In this document: positions 1 to 6,285 of the stretch, piece by piece
Layout: each line of letters starts with the position of its first letter
Numbering within the stretch: position 1 is the stretch's first letter
Source of the DNA: Bryobacterales bacterium
Lineage (GTDB): Bacteria; Acidobacteriota; Terriglobia; Bryobacterales; Bryobacteraceae
DNA: 12,173 nucleotides
Direction of reading: 5' to 3'
NCBI GenBank assembly: GCA_025462985.1
Contig: JAOAPP010000279.1
Coordinates: forward strand, 1 to 12,173
Program-made: the position numbers and the translations under genes
The notes under the pieces: model-generated
Databases searched by the model: none
Told to the model about the DNA's origin: nothing
The model's input: the letters and a program-made list of their open reading frames with translations, nothing else

Positions 1-1
1 T

Positions 2-676
2 GACTCGATTGCCGCGCTGGCTCGGGCCGCCGGCGACAATTTCCGCGGCTTGCACTACTACGACGGGCACATGAACGCGCCCGATTATGCCGAACGCGAG
101 AAGCAGGCCCACCAGGGATATGACCGTCTGCTGCAAATCGTACGACGACTCGCTGGAGAAGGAATTCCAGTCGGCGAAGTAATTACTTCCGGGACGCCGG
201 CCGCGCCGTGCGCGATGTCCTACCCCGGTTTCCGGAACACCACGTTCGTTCACCGCATCTCTCCCGGCACGGTGGTCTTCAACGACTTGAACAGTCTGAA
301 GCAGCTTCCGGGATACGGCTATGCGCCCGCCGCCGTGGTCCTTTCGACAGTGGTGAGCAAGCCGGCTGCGGATTTTGTCACTTGTGATGCGGGCCACAAG
401 AGCGTTTCAGCGGATTCCGGAGTTCCGACCTGCGCTGTCCTTGGGCGACCCGGTCTGACGCCGCTGAAGCCCAGCGAAGAGCACCTTCCTATCGAAGTAA
501 GTGCGGGAGCGGAGGCCCCCGCCATTGGAGACCAGCTTTACCTTCTCCCGAAACACATCTGCCCATCCGTAAACAACTTTGACGAGGCACTTTTCATTGT
601 GGGTGGCCGCATTCAATCGGTCGAACCGATAGGTGCGCGGGGGCACGAGCGCCCTGTAGCTGCGGCAATCGCCTGA
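2..676 (+). CDS. D-serine dehydratase / D-threonine aldolase family PLP enzyme, 3' part (DSD1-like)
   Basis: This is the C-terminal ~224 residues of an alanine-racemase-fold type III PLP enzyme. The frame is open to the left edge, so the true start and the Schiff-base lysine, which sits near the N terminus in this family, are outside the window. Visible family features are a TSGTPA segment (codons near 185-202) of the kind that binds the PLP phosphate, a CDAGHKSVSAD stretch (about 383-415), and the C-terminal PKHICPSVN segment. In the last, His (554-556) and Cys (560-562) match the H-x-C zinc pair of eukaryotic D-serine dehydratases. D-threonine aldolases carry H-x-D there, as I recall. I therefore favour a D-serine ammonia-lyase-like activity (D-serine to pyruvate and ammonia, zinc dependent), though substrate cannot be fixed from a fragment. 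It is probably cytoplasmic. Its stop lies 3 bp from the stop of the convergent DinB-like gene. Confidence 0.85.
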   Translation, partial: DSIAALARAAGDNFRGLHYYDGHMNAPDYAEREKQAHQGYDRLLQIVRRLAGEGIPVGEVITSGTPAAPCAMSYPGFRNTTFVHRISPGTVVFNDLNSLKQLPGYGYAPAAVVLSTVVSKPAADFVTCDAGHKSVSADSGVPTCAVLGRPGLTPLKPSEEHLPIEVSAGAEAPAIGDQLYLLPKHICPSVNNFDEALFIVGGRIQSVEPIGARGHERPVAAAIA

Positions 677-679
677 ACG

Positions 680-1237
680 TCACGGCTTGCGGCTTGCCGG
701 CGGAACGATTCCATTCATCCGGGCGTATACAACTGATTGCCCGTAGTGATCCAAAGTGTGCGAAATGCTCTCGATCGCCAGCGCGGCTCTGGGCGGTTTG
801 CCCCACGACACCTTGACTTCCTCTGTGTAATTCTCGGGCGTCAGCGATTTCATAGCCTTGTGCGAGTACGCGAAAGCATCTTTGAGGTACTTCACGACCG
901 CCTCTTTCCCGTGCAACGAGGTCGGGCCATTTTCGTTCTGTCCTCCGTCGGTCTCTTTTTCGCCGAGGATTGCCGCCGCGAACTCGTTAAGGACCGTCGC
1001 AATATGAGACATCTGCAGGCTGAACGTCCGGACTCCCTCGAACGCACCCTGCTTCGGAGCAAAGTCATATTTCTCTGCGGGCATGGCCTCCGCCAGTGAC
1101 ACGACTTCCCGCTCCACTTGCGCCAGCATGTGATCTTGGGTCTCGGCGATCGAGTGCGAGCCCGACCCGCCGCCCGCTGCAAACGCCTGAATACTTGAAA
1201 ACAGAACGACTGCCATCCCAATTTGAAGTAATTTCAT
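680..1237 (-). CDS. Secreted DinB-superfamily (DUF664-like) protein
   Basis: This 185-residue protein starts with a clear signal peptide: MKLLQIG, a hydrophobic core to about residue 20, and a likely cleavage after AFA. The mature part looks like a DinB four-helix bundle. It has a helix with H78 (QMSHIA) and a later helix with H160-x3-H164 (SHTLDHYGQ). These would be the three metal-binding histidines typical of DinB/YfiT-like proteins. The family includes thiol-dependent metal hydrolases and transferases (bacillithiol, mycothiol or glutathione linked), but most exported members have no known role, so no reaction is assigned. The ATG at 1235-1237 was chosen because it gives a complete signal peptide; no good Shine-Dalgarno precedes it. 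The gene is divergent from the HNH gene (62 bp between starts) and convergent with the D-serine dehydratase-like gene. Confidence 0.85.
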   Translation of the reverse strand: MKLLQIGMAVVLFSSIQAFAAGGGSGSHSIAETQDHMLAQVEREVVSLAEAMPAEKYDFAPKQGAFEGVRTFSLQMSHIATVLNEFAAAILGEKETDGGQNENGPTSLHGKEAVVKYLKDAFAYSHKAMKSLTPENYTEEVKVSWGKPPRAALAIESISHTLDHYGQSVVYARMNGIVPPASRKP

Positions 1238-1287
1238 CCGTTGAACCCCGACCTAGTGTTTCACAGCTACCTCGAACATCTTCGCAG

Positions 1288-1293
1288 TATTCT
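1288..1293 (+). promoter_or_regulatory. Candidate -10 box for a leaderless HNH transcript
   Basis: TATTCT matches TATAAT at four of six bases. It sits exactly 12 to 7 bases before the ATG at 1300, which would put the transcription start on or beside the start codon. No Shine-Dalgarno precedes that ATG, which fits leaderless translation. No good -35 box is visible, so this remains a weak call. Confidence 0.25.
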
Positions 1294-1299
1294 GTTTCC

Positions 1300-1794
1300 A
1301 TGAGTATCCGGCGCACGATGCCCGGAGGGCGTTCCGATTATGCCGCTTTGCCCAAAGGGGAAAACGGCAGATCCCTTTGCAGGTGGTGCAGCCTGGAGGT
1401 TCCAGCTGGCAGACTGACGTTCTGTTCCGATTGGTGCGTGGAAGAATGGAGATTGCGCAGCAATCCTGGGCACTTGCGGGAACGCGTCTTCGAGCGGGAC
1501 CGCGGCATCTGCGCTGTGTGTCGCATCGACTGCGTGGCCGAACTCCACCGCCTCAAGCGCCTCCGTGGAGCGTCCCGCCTCAAGGCCGCGGCCGAATGGC
1601 GCATGGGCAGCCGCAAAACACTTTGGGATGCTGACCATGTGCTGCCTGTCTGCGAGGGCGGCGGGGAATGTGACCTCTCGAACATGCGCACGCTTTGCCT
1701 CAAGTGTCACCGCGTCCACACCGGCCAGCTCCGTGAACGTTCGCAGCAAAAACGCGCGCCAGCCTGTATCCTTCCCGCCAAGAACTCGCTCTAA
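1300..1794 (+). CDS. HNH endonuclease-domain protein, ZRANB3-HNH-like
   Basis: This is a basic protein of about 164 residues. The N-terminal zinc-finger-like part has C27-x2-C30 and C42-x3-C46 (CRWC, then FCSDWC), followed by C71-x2-C74. The HNH core has D112-H113 (WDADH), N128 (LSNMRTLC), C133-x2-C136, H137 and H140 (CLKCHRVH). The His/Asn/His nuclease residues and the paired-Cys zinc site are thus all visible. The order FCS-x2-C, a basic RSN segment, VFE-R-x-G-IC, then DH-x2-PV and the GGG(E/Q)C-x-L-x-N motif strongly recalls the C-terminal HNH domain of vertebrate ZRANB3, but here it stands alone. Likely a DNA nuclease; the substrate is unknown. The frame is open upstream to 1096, but that part would run through the DinB-like gene and its promoter, so I place the start at ATG 1300; ATG 1318 is the alternative. 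The aldo/keto reductase begins 7 bp after the stop. Confidence 0.85.
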   Translation: MSIRRTMPGGRSDYAALPKGENGRSLCRWCSLEVPAGRLTFCSDWCVEEWRLRSNPGHLRERVFERDRGICAVCRIDCVAELHRLKRLRGASRLKAAAEWRMGSRKTLWDADHVLPVCEGGGECDLSNMRTLCLKCHRVHTGQLRERSQQKRAPACILPAKNSL

Positions 1795-1801
1795 AGTGTA
1801 A

Positions 1802-2788
1802 ATGAACAAGCGCAAGTTAGGCCGGTCTGGCCTCGAAGTGTCCGAGCTTGGCCTTGGATGCATGGGAATGTCTGAGTTTTATGGGGCGGCAGACGAGACG
1901 GAATCGATCGCCACCATCCATCGCGCTCTCGACCTCGGAATCAACTTTTTCGACACGGCCGACATGTACGGGGTCGGGCGAAACGAGCAGCTAGTCGGGA
2001 AAGCGCTGCGTGGCCATCGGGAGTCCGTTGTGATCGCGACCAAGTTCGGCAATGTACGGGGCGAGAACGGGGACTACCTTGGGATAAATGGCAAGCCGGA
2101 GTATGTGAAGAACGCCTGTGAGGCAAGCCTGCGGCGGCTTGGCGTTGAGACCATCGATCTGTACTACCAACACCGCGTTGACCCGAACACCGCCATCGAA
2201 GAAACGGTCGGGGCGATGGCAGAGCTCGTAAGGGAAGGCAAAGTCCGATATCTGGGGCTCTCCGAGGCTGGGCCTGATACCATTCGAAGGGCCCGCAAGG
2301 TGCACCCAATCAGCGCGCTGCAAACCGAGTACTCCCTCTGGAGCAGGGAACCGGAAGCGGAGATTCTGCCGCTCCTTCGCGAGTTAGGGATTGGATTCGT
2401 GCCCTACAGTCCGCTCGGCCGAGGTTTTCTCACTGGTCGCTTCAAGAAAGCTGAAGATCTCCCGGCAGACGACTGGCGTCGCAACAATCCACGGTTCCAG
2501 GGTGAAAACTTCGAGCGCAACCTCGCCATCGTCAAAACGGTCGGCGAGATCGCGCAGGAGAAGAAAGCCACACCCTCGCAACTGGCGCTGGCCTGGGTTC
2601 TGGCGCAAGGAGACGACATTGCGCCCATCCCAGGTACCAAGCGCGTGAAGTACCTGGAGGAAAATGTCGGCGCCACCGAAGTCCGGCTTTCTGCCGAGGA
2701 CATCAGGCGGCTGCGCGATGCAATCCCGCTGAACGCCGCAGCCGGCACTCGCTATCCCGAGGCAGGGATGAGAGCTGTGGGGCGGTAA
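1802..2788 (+). CDS. Aldo/keto reductase (YakC/AKR13-like)
   Basis: This 328-residue protein is full length for the family and shows the TIM-barrel aldo/keto reductase pattern throughout. The N-terminal hairpin [20 protein letters not shown] leads into the catalytic tetrad: D51 and Y56 (FFDTADMYG), K81 (IATKFG) and H124 (YYQHRVDP). The LGLSEAG segment (about 151-157), [12 protein letters not shown] (201-212) and the cofactor segment [14 protein letters not shown] (275-288) follow. The basic residues after PGT suggest NADPH use. It should reduce aldehydes or ketones in the cytoplasm; closest relatives by style are YakC-type AKR13 reductases often annotated as oxidoreductases of unknown substrate. 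The ATG lies 7 bp after the HNH stop, so the two are probably co-transcribed, though no functional link is apparent. No Shine-Dalgarno is seen. Confidence 0.95.
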   Translation: MNKRKLGRSGLEVSELGLGCMGMSEFYGAADETESIATIHRALDLGINFFDTADMYGVGRNEQLVGKALRGHRESVVIATKFGNVRGENGDYLGINGKPEYVKNACEASLRRLGVETIDLYYQHRVDPNTAIEETVGAMAELVREGKVRYLGLSEAGPDTIRRARKVHPISALQTEYSLWSREPEAEILPLLRELGIGFVPYSPLGRGFLTGRFKKAEDLPADDWRRNNPRFQGENFERNLAIVKTVGEIAQEKKATPSQLALAWVLAQGDDIAPIPGTKRVKYLEENVGATEVRLSAEDIRRLRDAIPLNAAAGTRYPEAGMRAVGR

Positions 2789-2980
2789 CTAGCGGTCCGA
2801 AGACCCGGCGTTCACCTGAGTGACTGTCGAATTCCGGCTGGCTTGTGCGTTCGTGTCCAAGGGCTCGGAATGCAAGCCAGCTGCGGTCTCGAAACCCGAT
2901 TCTGTCGTGGTTCTCCCAGCATCTCCTTTTTGAGCTTCGCTTGCCCCCAGTGCCGCGTGTTGGTTTGTTTGATCTCCCAC
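2789..2980 (-). CDS. Possible small hydrophilic protein (doubtful)
   Basis: This is a 63-codon open frame starting at GTG (2978-2980), with GGAG 9 bases before it. That is one of the better ribosome-site matches in a window where most genes lack one. The product would be almost entirely polar (rich in Ala, Gly, Thr, Ser, Asn, Gln and Glu), with no hydrophobic core, cysteine or recognisable motif. It would end one base from the aldo/keto reductase stop and run divergently from the PadR-like gene, a position where PadR targets often lie. It could equally be chance open frame in GC-rich spacer DNA. The inverted repeat at 2835-2883 falls inside it, which slightly favours a non-coding reading. Confidence 0.2.
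   Translation of the reverse strand: MGDQTNQHAALGASEAQKGDAGRTTTESGFETAAGLHSEPLDTNAQASRNSTVTQVNAGSSDR
2835..2883. repeat. Imperfect inverted repeat / hairpin downstream of the aldo/keto reductase
   Basis: GCTGGCTTG at 2837-2845 is matched by its exact reverse complement CAAGCCAGC at 2873-2881. Flanking C-G and G-T pairs would extend the stem to about 13 pairs around a 23-base loop. It begins 47 bp after the aldo/keto reductase stop, so it could stabilise or end that transcript. There is no run of T directly after it, so it is not a classical intrinsic terminator. Confidence 0.35.
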
Positions 2981-3070
2981 AGTATTCTTCTCCCAACTTC
3001 AGAAATAGCAAACTTTTTGACGTTGCGTTCTTGAGACGAAGCTCGTAATTCTCTTGTACAGTGATTGAAC

Positions 3071-3400
3071 GTGAGTAAGCGCGGAGAAAACCTTCAGGGA
3101 GCCTTGGAGCTCCTGGTCTTAAGCAGTTTAGAGCACGAGCCGAATCACGGATTCGGTATTACGAGTTACATCGGAGAAGCCTCAGAAGGGCTGTTACGCG
3201 TGGAAGAAGGCTCGCTCTATCCGGCGCTTCACCGCATGGAGAAGGCCCGGCTGATCTCGGGCTCCTGGAGCGTTACAACCAACGGCCGGCGTGCTCGCGT
3301 CTACAGACTGACGGAAGCAGGTAAAACGCGTCTGAGCGAAGCTCGTGACAGCTGGAAGTCGGTGGCCAAAGGAGTGAAGAAGGTTCTGAAATACAACTGA
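3071..3400 (+). CDS. PadR-family transcriptional regulator
   Basis: This is a short winged-helix repressor of about 109 residues consisting of little more than the PadR domain. Recognisable pieces are LQGALELLVLSSL (helix 1), HGFGITSYI, the hallmark EEGSLYPALHRMEKARLI (recognition helix and start of the wing), and NGRRARVYRLTEAGKTRL (wing and C-terminal helix). It ends with a basic tail. It lacks the long C-terminal dimerisation extension of larger PadR proteins, like the compact PadR proteins common in Acidobacteriota. I prefer GTG 3071 as the start because family members usually begin a few residues before the LQG motif; TTG 3065, two codons earlier, is possible. No Shine-Dalgarno is seen. 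Ligand and target are unknown: no transporter gene adjoins it, so autoregulation or control of the upstream region is a guess. Its stop is one base from the stop of the convergent ppx gene. Confidence 0.9.
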   Translation: MSKRGENLQGALELLVLSSLEHEPNHGFGITSYIGEASEGLLRVEEGSLYPALHRMEKARLISGSWSVTTNGRRARVYRLTEAGKTRLSEARDSWKSVAKGVKKVLKYN

Positions 3401-3401
3401 G

Positions 3402-4943
3402 TCAGATGGTACTGGTCTTGAACCGCTGCACCACTAGCGGAGCCTGATAGATTTCCCGGAAAACCTTTGCCGCAGCCTGGTTGGCAGCCCAGACCTCCAA
3501 ATCCACATCGTCCTCGGCCTGCACCTGCAAAACTACCGTTCCGTCTCGCAATCCCCCGCTTAGGTCCTTCACTCGCAGTGCATGTCCGCGATCGAGCGAG
3601 TCGGCGAGCCGTAAAAGAGGAGTCAGGCTCATAACCAGCCGCTTCGATTGAGCATCCAGAGCCTGGTAATGCGAGTGGCGCGGCTGTGGCATGGACTTGC
3701 GATGGAACCGGCAAAGCGCGGCCACAATGAGCCGCTCCTTGTCGGTGAATCCAGGCAGATCGGAGTTCGCCACCAGGTACGCCGAGTGCTTGTGATGCCC
3801 GGTATCGCTGACAAAGTGGCCGATGTCATGCAACAGCGCGGCGCATTCGAGCAGCCGTCCGGCTTCCGGAGTCAGCTTATGCAGCGGCTGCAGAGTCTGA
3901 AACAGTCGATGGGATAGAAACCCGACGTGCCTGATGTGCTTCATCGAGACGCCATATTTCTTAGCCATGTCTTCTGCCACGGTTCGCTGCTCGTTGTTGA
4001 GTTGGGATAGTTCGCTCCCGACACGTCGCGCCGCCAGGTCCGCGATGATGCCGTCCCGGACACCCGCCGAGGAGTAATAAAGCGATTTGAGATCGAATAA
4101 CTCCAGCGCCCGCAGGAAAACGGCCGCGCCGGCGGTGACGATCTCCGCGCGCCGTGGCCCGATGCCCGGAATCTTACGACGGGTGGCCACATCACTCTTC
4201 ACCAAAGTGGAGAAAAGATCGCGAACCTGCCCGATGCGAGCACTCTGGCGGTCAGCCTGGTCACGCTTGGTGCGGGCTATTCCGTTCACCGCGGAGACGA
4301 TCGCAGCTGCGGTGGCCGAGGTGGCGATGGTGCGCGCAAACTTTTCTGCGCCGTGAACCTTGTGAAAGGGTTGCAGCTTCTCATCGATGTAAGCGTTGAG
4401 TCGATGCAACTCGTCCGCTTTCGGAGGATCGCTTTGGAGGAATAACTCTGTGAGTCGCACCGCGCCGAGCGGCTTTGAAACGGCGTCGATCAATTGCCCG
4501 TTCTGGCTGACGATCAACTCTGCACTTCCACCGCCCACGTCAATGATCAGAGTGCGCTCCTTGGGCCGGTGCCAGCGTGCTTCTACGCCCAGGTGAATCA
4601 ATCGGGCCTCTTCGGCGCCTGAAATAATCTCGACGTCCGTGGCTAGTGCGTTGCTCGTGCGCTGCACGAACTCTTCCTGATTTCCCGCGTCGCGAACGGC
4701 GCTGGTTGCCACTGCCCGCACGCCTATCACGCCCAAACGGCTATAGCTCGCAGACATACGGGCCAGTGTGGCGCAGAGGAAGTCGAGCGCTTCGCCGCTG
4801 ATCCGGCCGTTTCGGAAAACACTTTCACCCAGCCGGGTCACCTGTCGATCTTCCGCCAGAACTTTCGTTTCACCCCCGACCACGTCCGCCGCCATCATCC
4901 GGACTGAGTTGCTCCCAATGTCGACAGCAGCGTAACGGGCCAT
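3402..4943 (-). CDS. ppx: Exopolyphosphatase, Ppx/GppA family with C-terminal HD domain
   Basis: This 513-residue protein has the actin-like (ASKHA) Ppx/GppA domain at about 1-300 and an HD-type helical domain at about 310-510. Motifs are DIGSNS (8-13, phosphate loop 1), the SGAEEARL segment (108-115) carrying the catalytic glutamate (E111 or E112), DVGGGSAEL (135-143, phosphate loop 2), and ATSATAAA (207-214). The C-terminal domain has LLHDIGHF with H372-D373, an upstream H345 (LSHRLF), H383/H384/H386 and D448 (RLADSLD). The family removes terminal phosphates from polyphosphate or from pppGpp; this architecture matches PPX more than the shorter single-domain forms. It should be cytosolic and is as long as E. 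coli PPX. Unlike E. coli PPX, as I remember it, the HD metal residues look intact. No polyphosphate kinase gene is in the window. ATG 4941-4943 gives the usual short lead into the DIGSNS motif. Confidence 0.93.
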   Translation of the reverse strand: MARYAAVDIGSNSVRMMAADVVGGETKVLAEDRQVTRLGESVFRNGRISGEALDFLCATLARMSASYSRLGVIGVRAVATSAVRDAGNQEEFVQRTSNALATDVEIISGAEEARLIHLGVEARWHRPKERTLIIDVGGGSAELIVSQNGQLIDAVSKPLGAVRLTELFLQSDPPKADELHRLNAYIDEKLQPFHKVHGAEKFARTIATSATAAAIVSAVNGIARTKRDQADRQSARIGQVRDLFSTLVKSDVATRRKIPGIGPRRAEIVTAGAAVFLRALELFDLKSLYYSSAGVRDGIIADLAARRVGSELSQLNNEQRTVAEDMAKKYGVSMKHIRHVGFLSHRLFQTLQPLHKLTPEAGRLLECAALLHDIGHFVSDTGHHKHSAYLVANSDLPGFTDKERLIVAALCRFHRKSMPQPRHSHYQALDAQSKRLVMSLTPLLRLADSLDRGHALRVKDLSGGLRDGTVVLQVQAEDDVDLEVWAANQAAAKVFREIYQAPLVVQRFKTSTI

Positions 4944-4949
4944 ATCCGT

Positions 4950-4958
4950 CTTATAGCA
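4950..4958 (-). promoter_or_regulatory. Candidate extended -10 promoter for leaderless ppx transcript
   Basis: On the minus strand this reads TGCTATAAG, that is TGn followed by TATAAG, an extended -10 with five of six matches to TATAAT. It lies exactly 12 to 7 bases before the ppx ATG, so transcription would begin at or next to the start codon. No Shine-Dalgarno is present, which agrees with a leaderless mRNA. No convincing -35 is seen, but extended -10 promoters can do without one. Confidence 0.45.
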
Positions 4959-5001
4959 GGTGAATGTAAATTCGCCGCTCGGTAGACTGAAAACGAAGCT
5001 G

Positions 5002-6285
5002 ATGAACCTCCTCCGACGCTCTTTTCTCGCAGTGTGCGCTCTCGCGGCCAGTTGCGCCTCCTCGCCGGCCCAGGACCTGCCGCCGTACTATCTGCACTCG
5101 GGAGACCGCGTTGTCTTCTATGGGGACAGCATTACCGAACAACGGCTCTACACGATGCTCACCGAGCTATATGGCGTCACTCGCTACCCGAAGCTCGACG
5201 TCACCTATGTGCATTCCGGCTGGGGAGGCGATCGAGTCACCGGAGGCGGCGGAGGAACAATCGATGCTCGTCTTGCGCGCGACGTCTTTGCTTATAAGCC
5301 CACCGTCGTCACGATCATGCTCGGCATGAATGACGGCAAGTACACGAATCATACTCCGGCAGACGACGAAATCTTCTTCAAGGGCTTCCGGCATATTGTG
5401 GAGAGCCTCAAGCAGAATGCTCCCGGTGTACGCATCACCGCTCTCGAGCCGTCGCCGTTCGATGACGTCACTCGCCCCATCGGGCTGCAGCCATCCGGCT
5501 ACAACGCGGTCCTTGTGAATTACTCCGATTGGATCCGAAAATACGCCGCGGAGAACAAGATGGATGTGGCGGACCTCAATGCGCCGGTTGTGAGTATGCT
5601 CAGGAAGGCCAATGCCGCCGAGCCGGAACTCGCGCAGAAGATTATCCCGGATCGCATTCACCCGAGCATCTCAGGCCACCTCATCATGGCCGAGCAGCTG
5701 CTTAAGAGCTGGAATGCGCGGCCGCTTGTTTCGCGCGTAACGATTGATGCGGCTGCAGGAAAAGTGACTGCGTCTGAATTTGCCCGTGTTACCGATTTCC
5801 ATGCTGGTGACTCGTTGACCTGGACAGAACTCGATGAATCCCTTCCGCTGCCGTTTGTGCAGCTTCTGGCGGGCGATCGGGACAAGACGCTGGCGCTGGC
5901 CATAGCCAGCTCGGACATCACGGAAGCTCTGAATGAGCAACCGCTCCAGATCACTGGCCTGAAGCCTGGGAAGTACAACTTGTCGATTGATGGAGAGACG
6001 GTGGGCACCTGGCCCGATTCCGATTTTGCCAAGGGCGTGAATCTCGCAGTTCTGTCCACGCCAATGTCAATACAGGCGATGGAGGTGAGGGACTGGACGG
6101 TACGCCATATCGACATCCACCAGTTCCGCTGGCGCACATTGCAGGTTCCGCTGCAGGATTCCGGGATAGACAATGCCGGCGAATCCATGAAGAACCTGGA
6201 TGCCACCGAAGCGGGAGTCGTAGCGCGACAGCGCGCGGCTGCCCAGCCCAAGCCTCACGTTTATAAGCTGACTTCAGTTCAATGA
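5002..6285 (+). CDS. Secreted SGNH/GDSL hydrolase
   Basis: This protein of about 427 residues has an N-terminal signal peptide (MNLLRRSF, hydrophobic to about residue 20; cleavage perhaps near SPAQ). Cys18 sits in LAASC, a poor lipobox. The SGNH blocks are all present: block I FYGDSITEQ with nucleophile S43, block II glycines at about 73-85 (GWGGDRVTGGGGG), block III LGMND with N110, and block V DRIHPS with D217 and H220. The roughly 200 residues after the catalytic domain are rich in beta-prone segments and probably form an accessory domain. Such proteins are esterases or deacylases acting on cell-envelope or polysaccharide esters; the substrate here is unknown. GTG at 4960 would add 14 residues that spoil the signal peptide, so ATG 5002 was chosen. 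It is divergent from ppx and overlaps the next hydrolase gene by ATGA, implying translational coupling. Confidence 0.9.
   Translation: MNLLRRSFLAVCALAASCASSPAQDLPPYYLHSGDRVVFYGDSITEQRLYTMLTELYGVTRYPKLDVTYVHSGWGGDRVTGGGGGTIDARLARDVFAYKPTVVTIMLGMNDGKYTNHTPADDEIFFKGFRHIVESLKQNAPGVRITALEPSPFDDVTRPIGLQPSGYNAVLVNYSDWIRKYAAENKMDVADLNAPVVSMLRKANAAEPELAQKIIPDRIHPSISGHLIMAEQLLKSWNARPLVSRVTIDAAAGKVTASEFARVTDFHAGDSLTWTELDESLPLPFVQLLAGDRDKTLALAIASSDITEALNEQPLQITGLKPGKYNLSIDGETVGTWPDSDFAKGVNLAVLSTPMSIQAMEVRDWTVRHIDIHQFRWRTLQVPLQDSGIDNAGESMKNLDATEAGVVARQRAAAQPKPHVYKLTSVQ

Larger units (their letters stand above)
2789..3070. other. Intergenic region between aldo/keto reductase and PadR-like gene
   Basis: This stretch of about 280 bp has no gene that I can support firmly. 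It holds an imperfect hairpin (2835-2883), a doubtful small minus-strand ORF (2789-2980), and an AT-richer part just before the PadR-like gene. That part contains TTGACG (3017-3022), TTGAGA (3031-3036) and the short palindrome TGTACA (3055-3060). The last lies directly upstream of the regulator start and could belong to an autoregulatory operator, but no well-spaced -35/-10 pair was found. Confidence 0.5.

Noticed and set aside
663..699. CGGCAA...TTGCCG inverted repeat and a tandem GGCTTGC at the first convergent junction
   Set aside because: A 6-bp stem with a 25-base loop and a two-copy 7-mer are easily expected by chance in GC-rich DNA.
1096..1299. N-terminal extension of the HNH frame by 68 codons
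   Set aside because: It would run across the DinB-like gene's signal-peptide region and the divergent promoter spacer, and its residues look like antisense read-through (Pro/Ser/Arg-rich, no domain). ATG 1300 starts just before the zinc-finger part.
1267..1863. Minus-strand open frame of about 200 codons across the HNH gene and the start of the reductase
   Set aside because: It is antisense to the clear HNH motifs, with no domain and no sensible start context.
3423..3440. Hairpin CCGCT-N8-AGCGG near the PadR/ppx junction as a terminator
   Set aside because: The stem has only five pairs, no T-run follows, and it lies within conserved ppx coding sequence.
4960..5001. Earlier GTG start for the SGNH hydrolase
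   Set aside because: It adds 14 residues in front of a normal signal peptide and lies in the divergent promoter region close to the ppx start.
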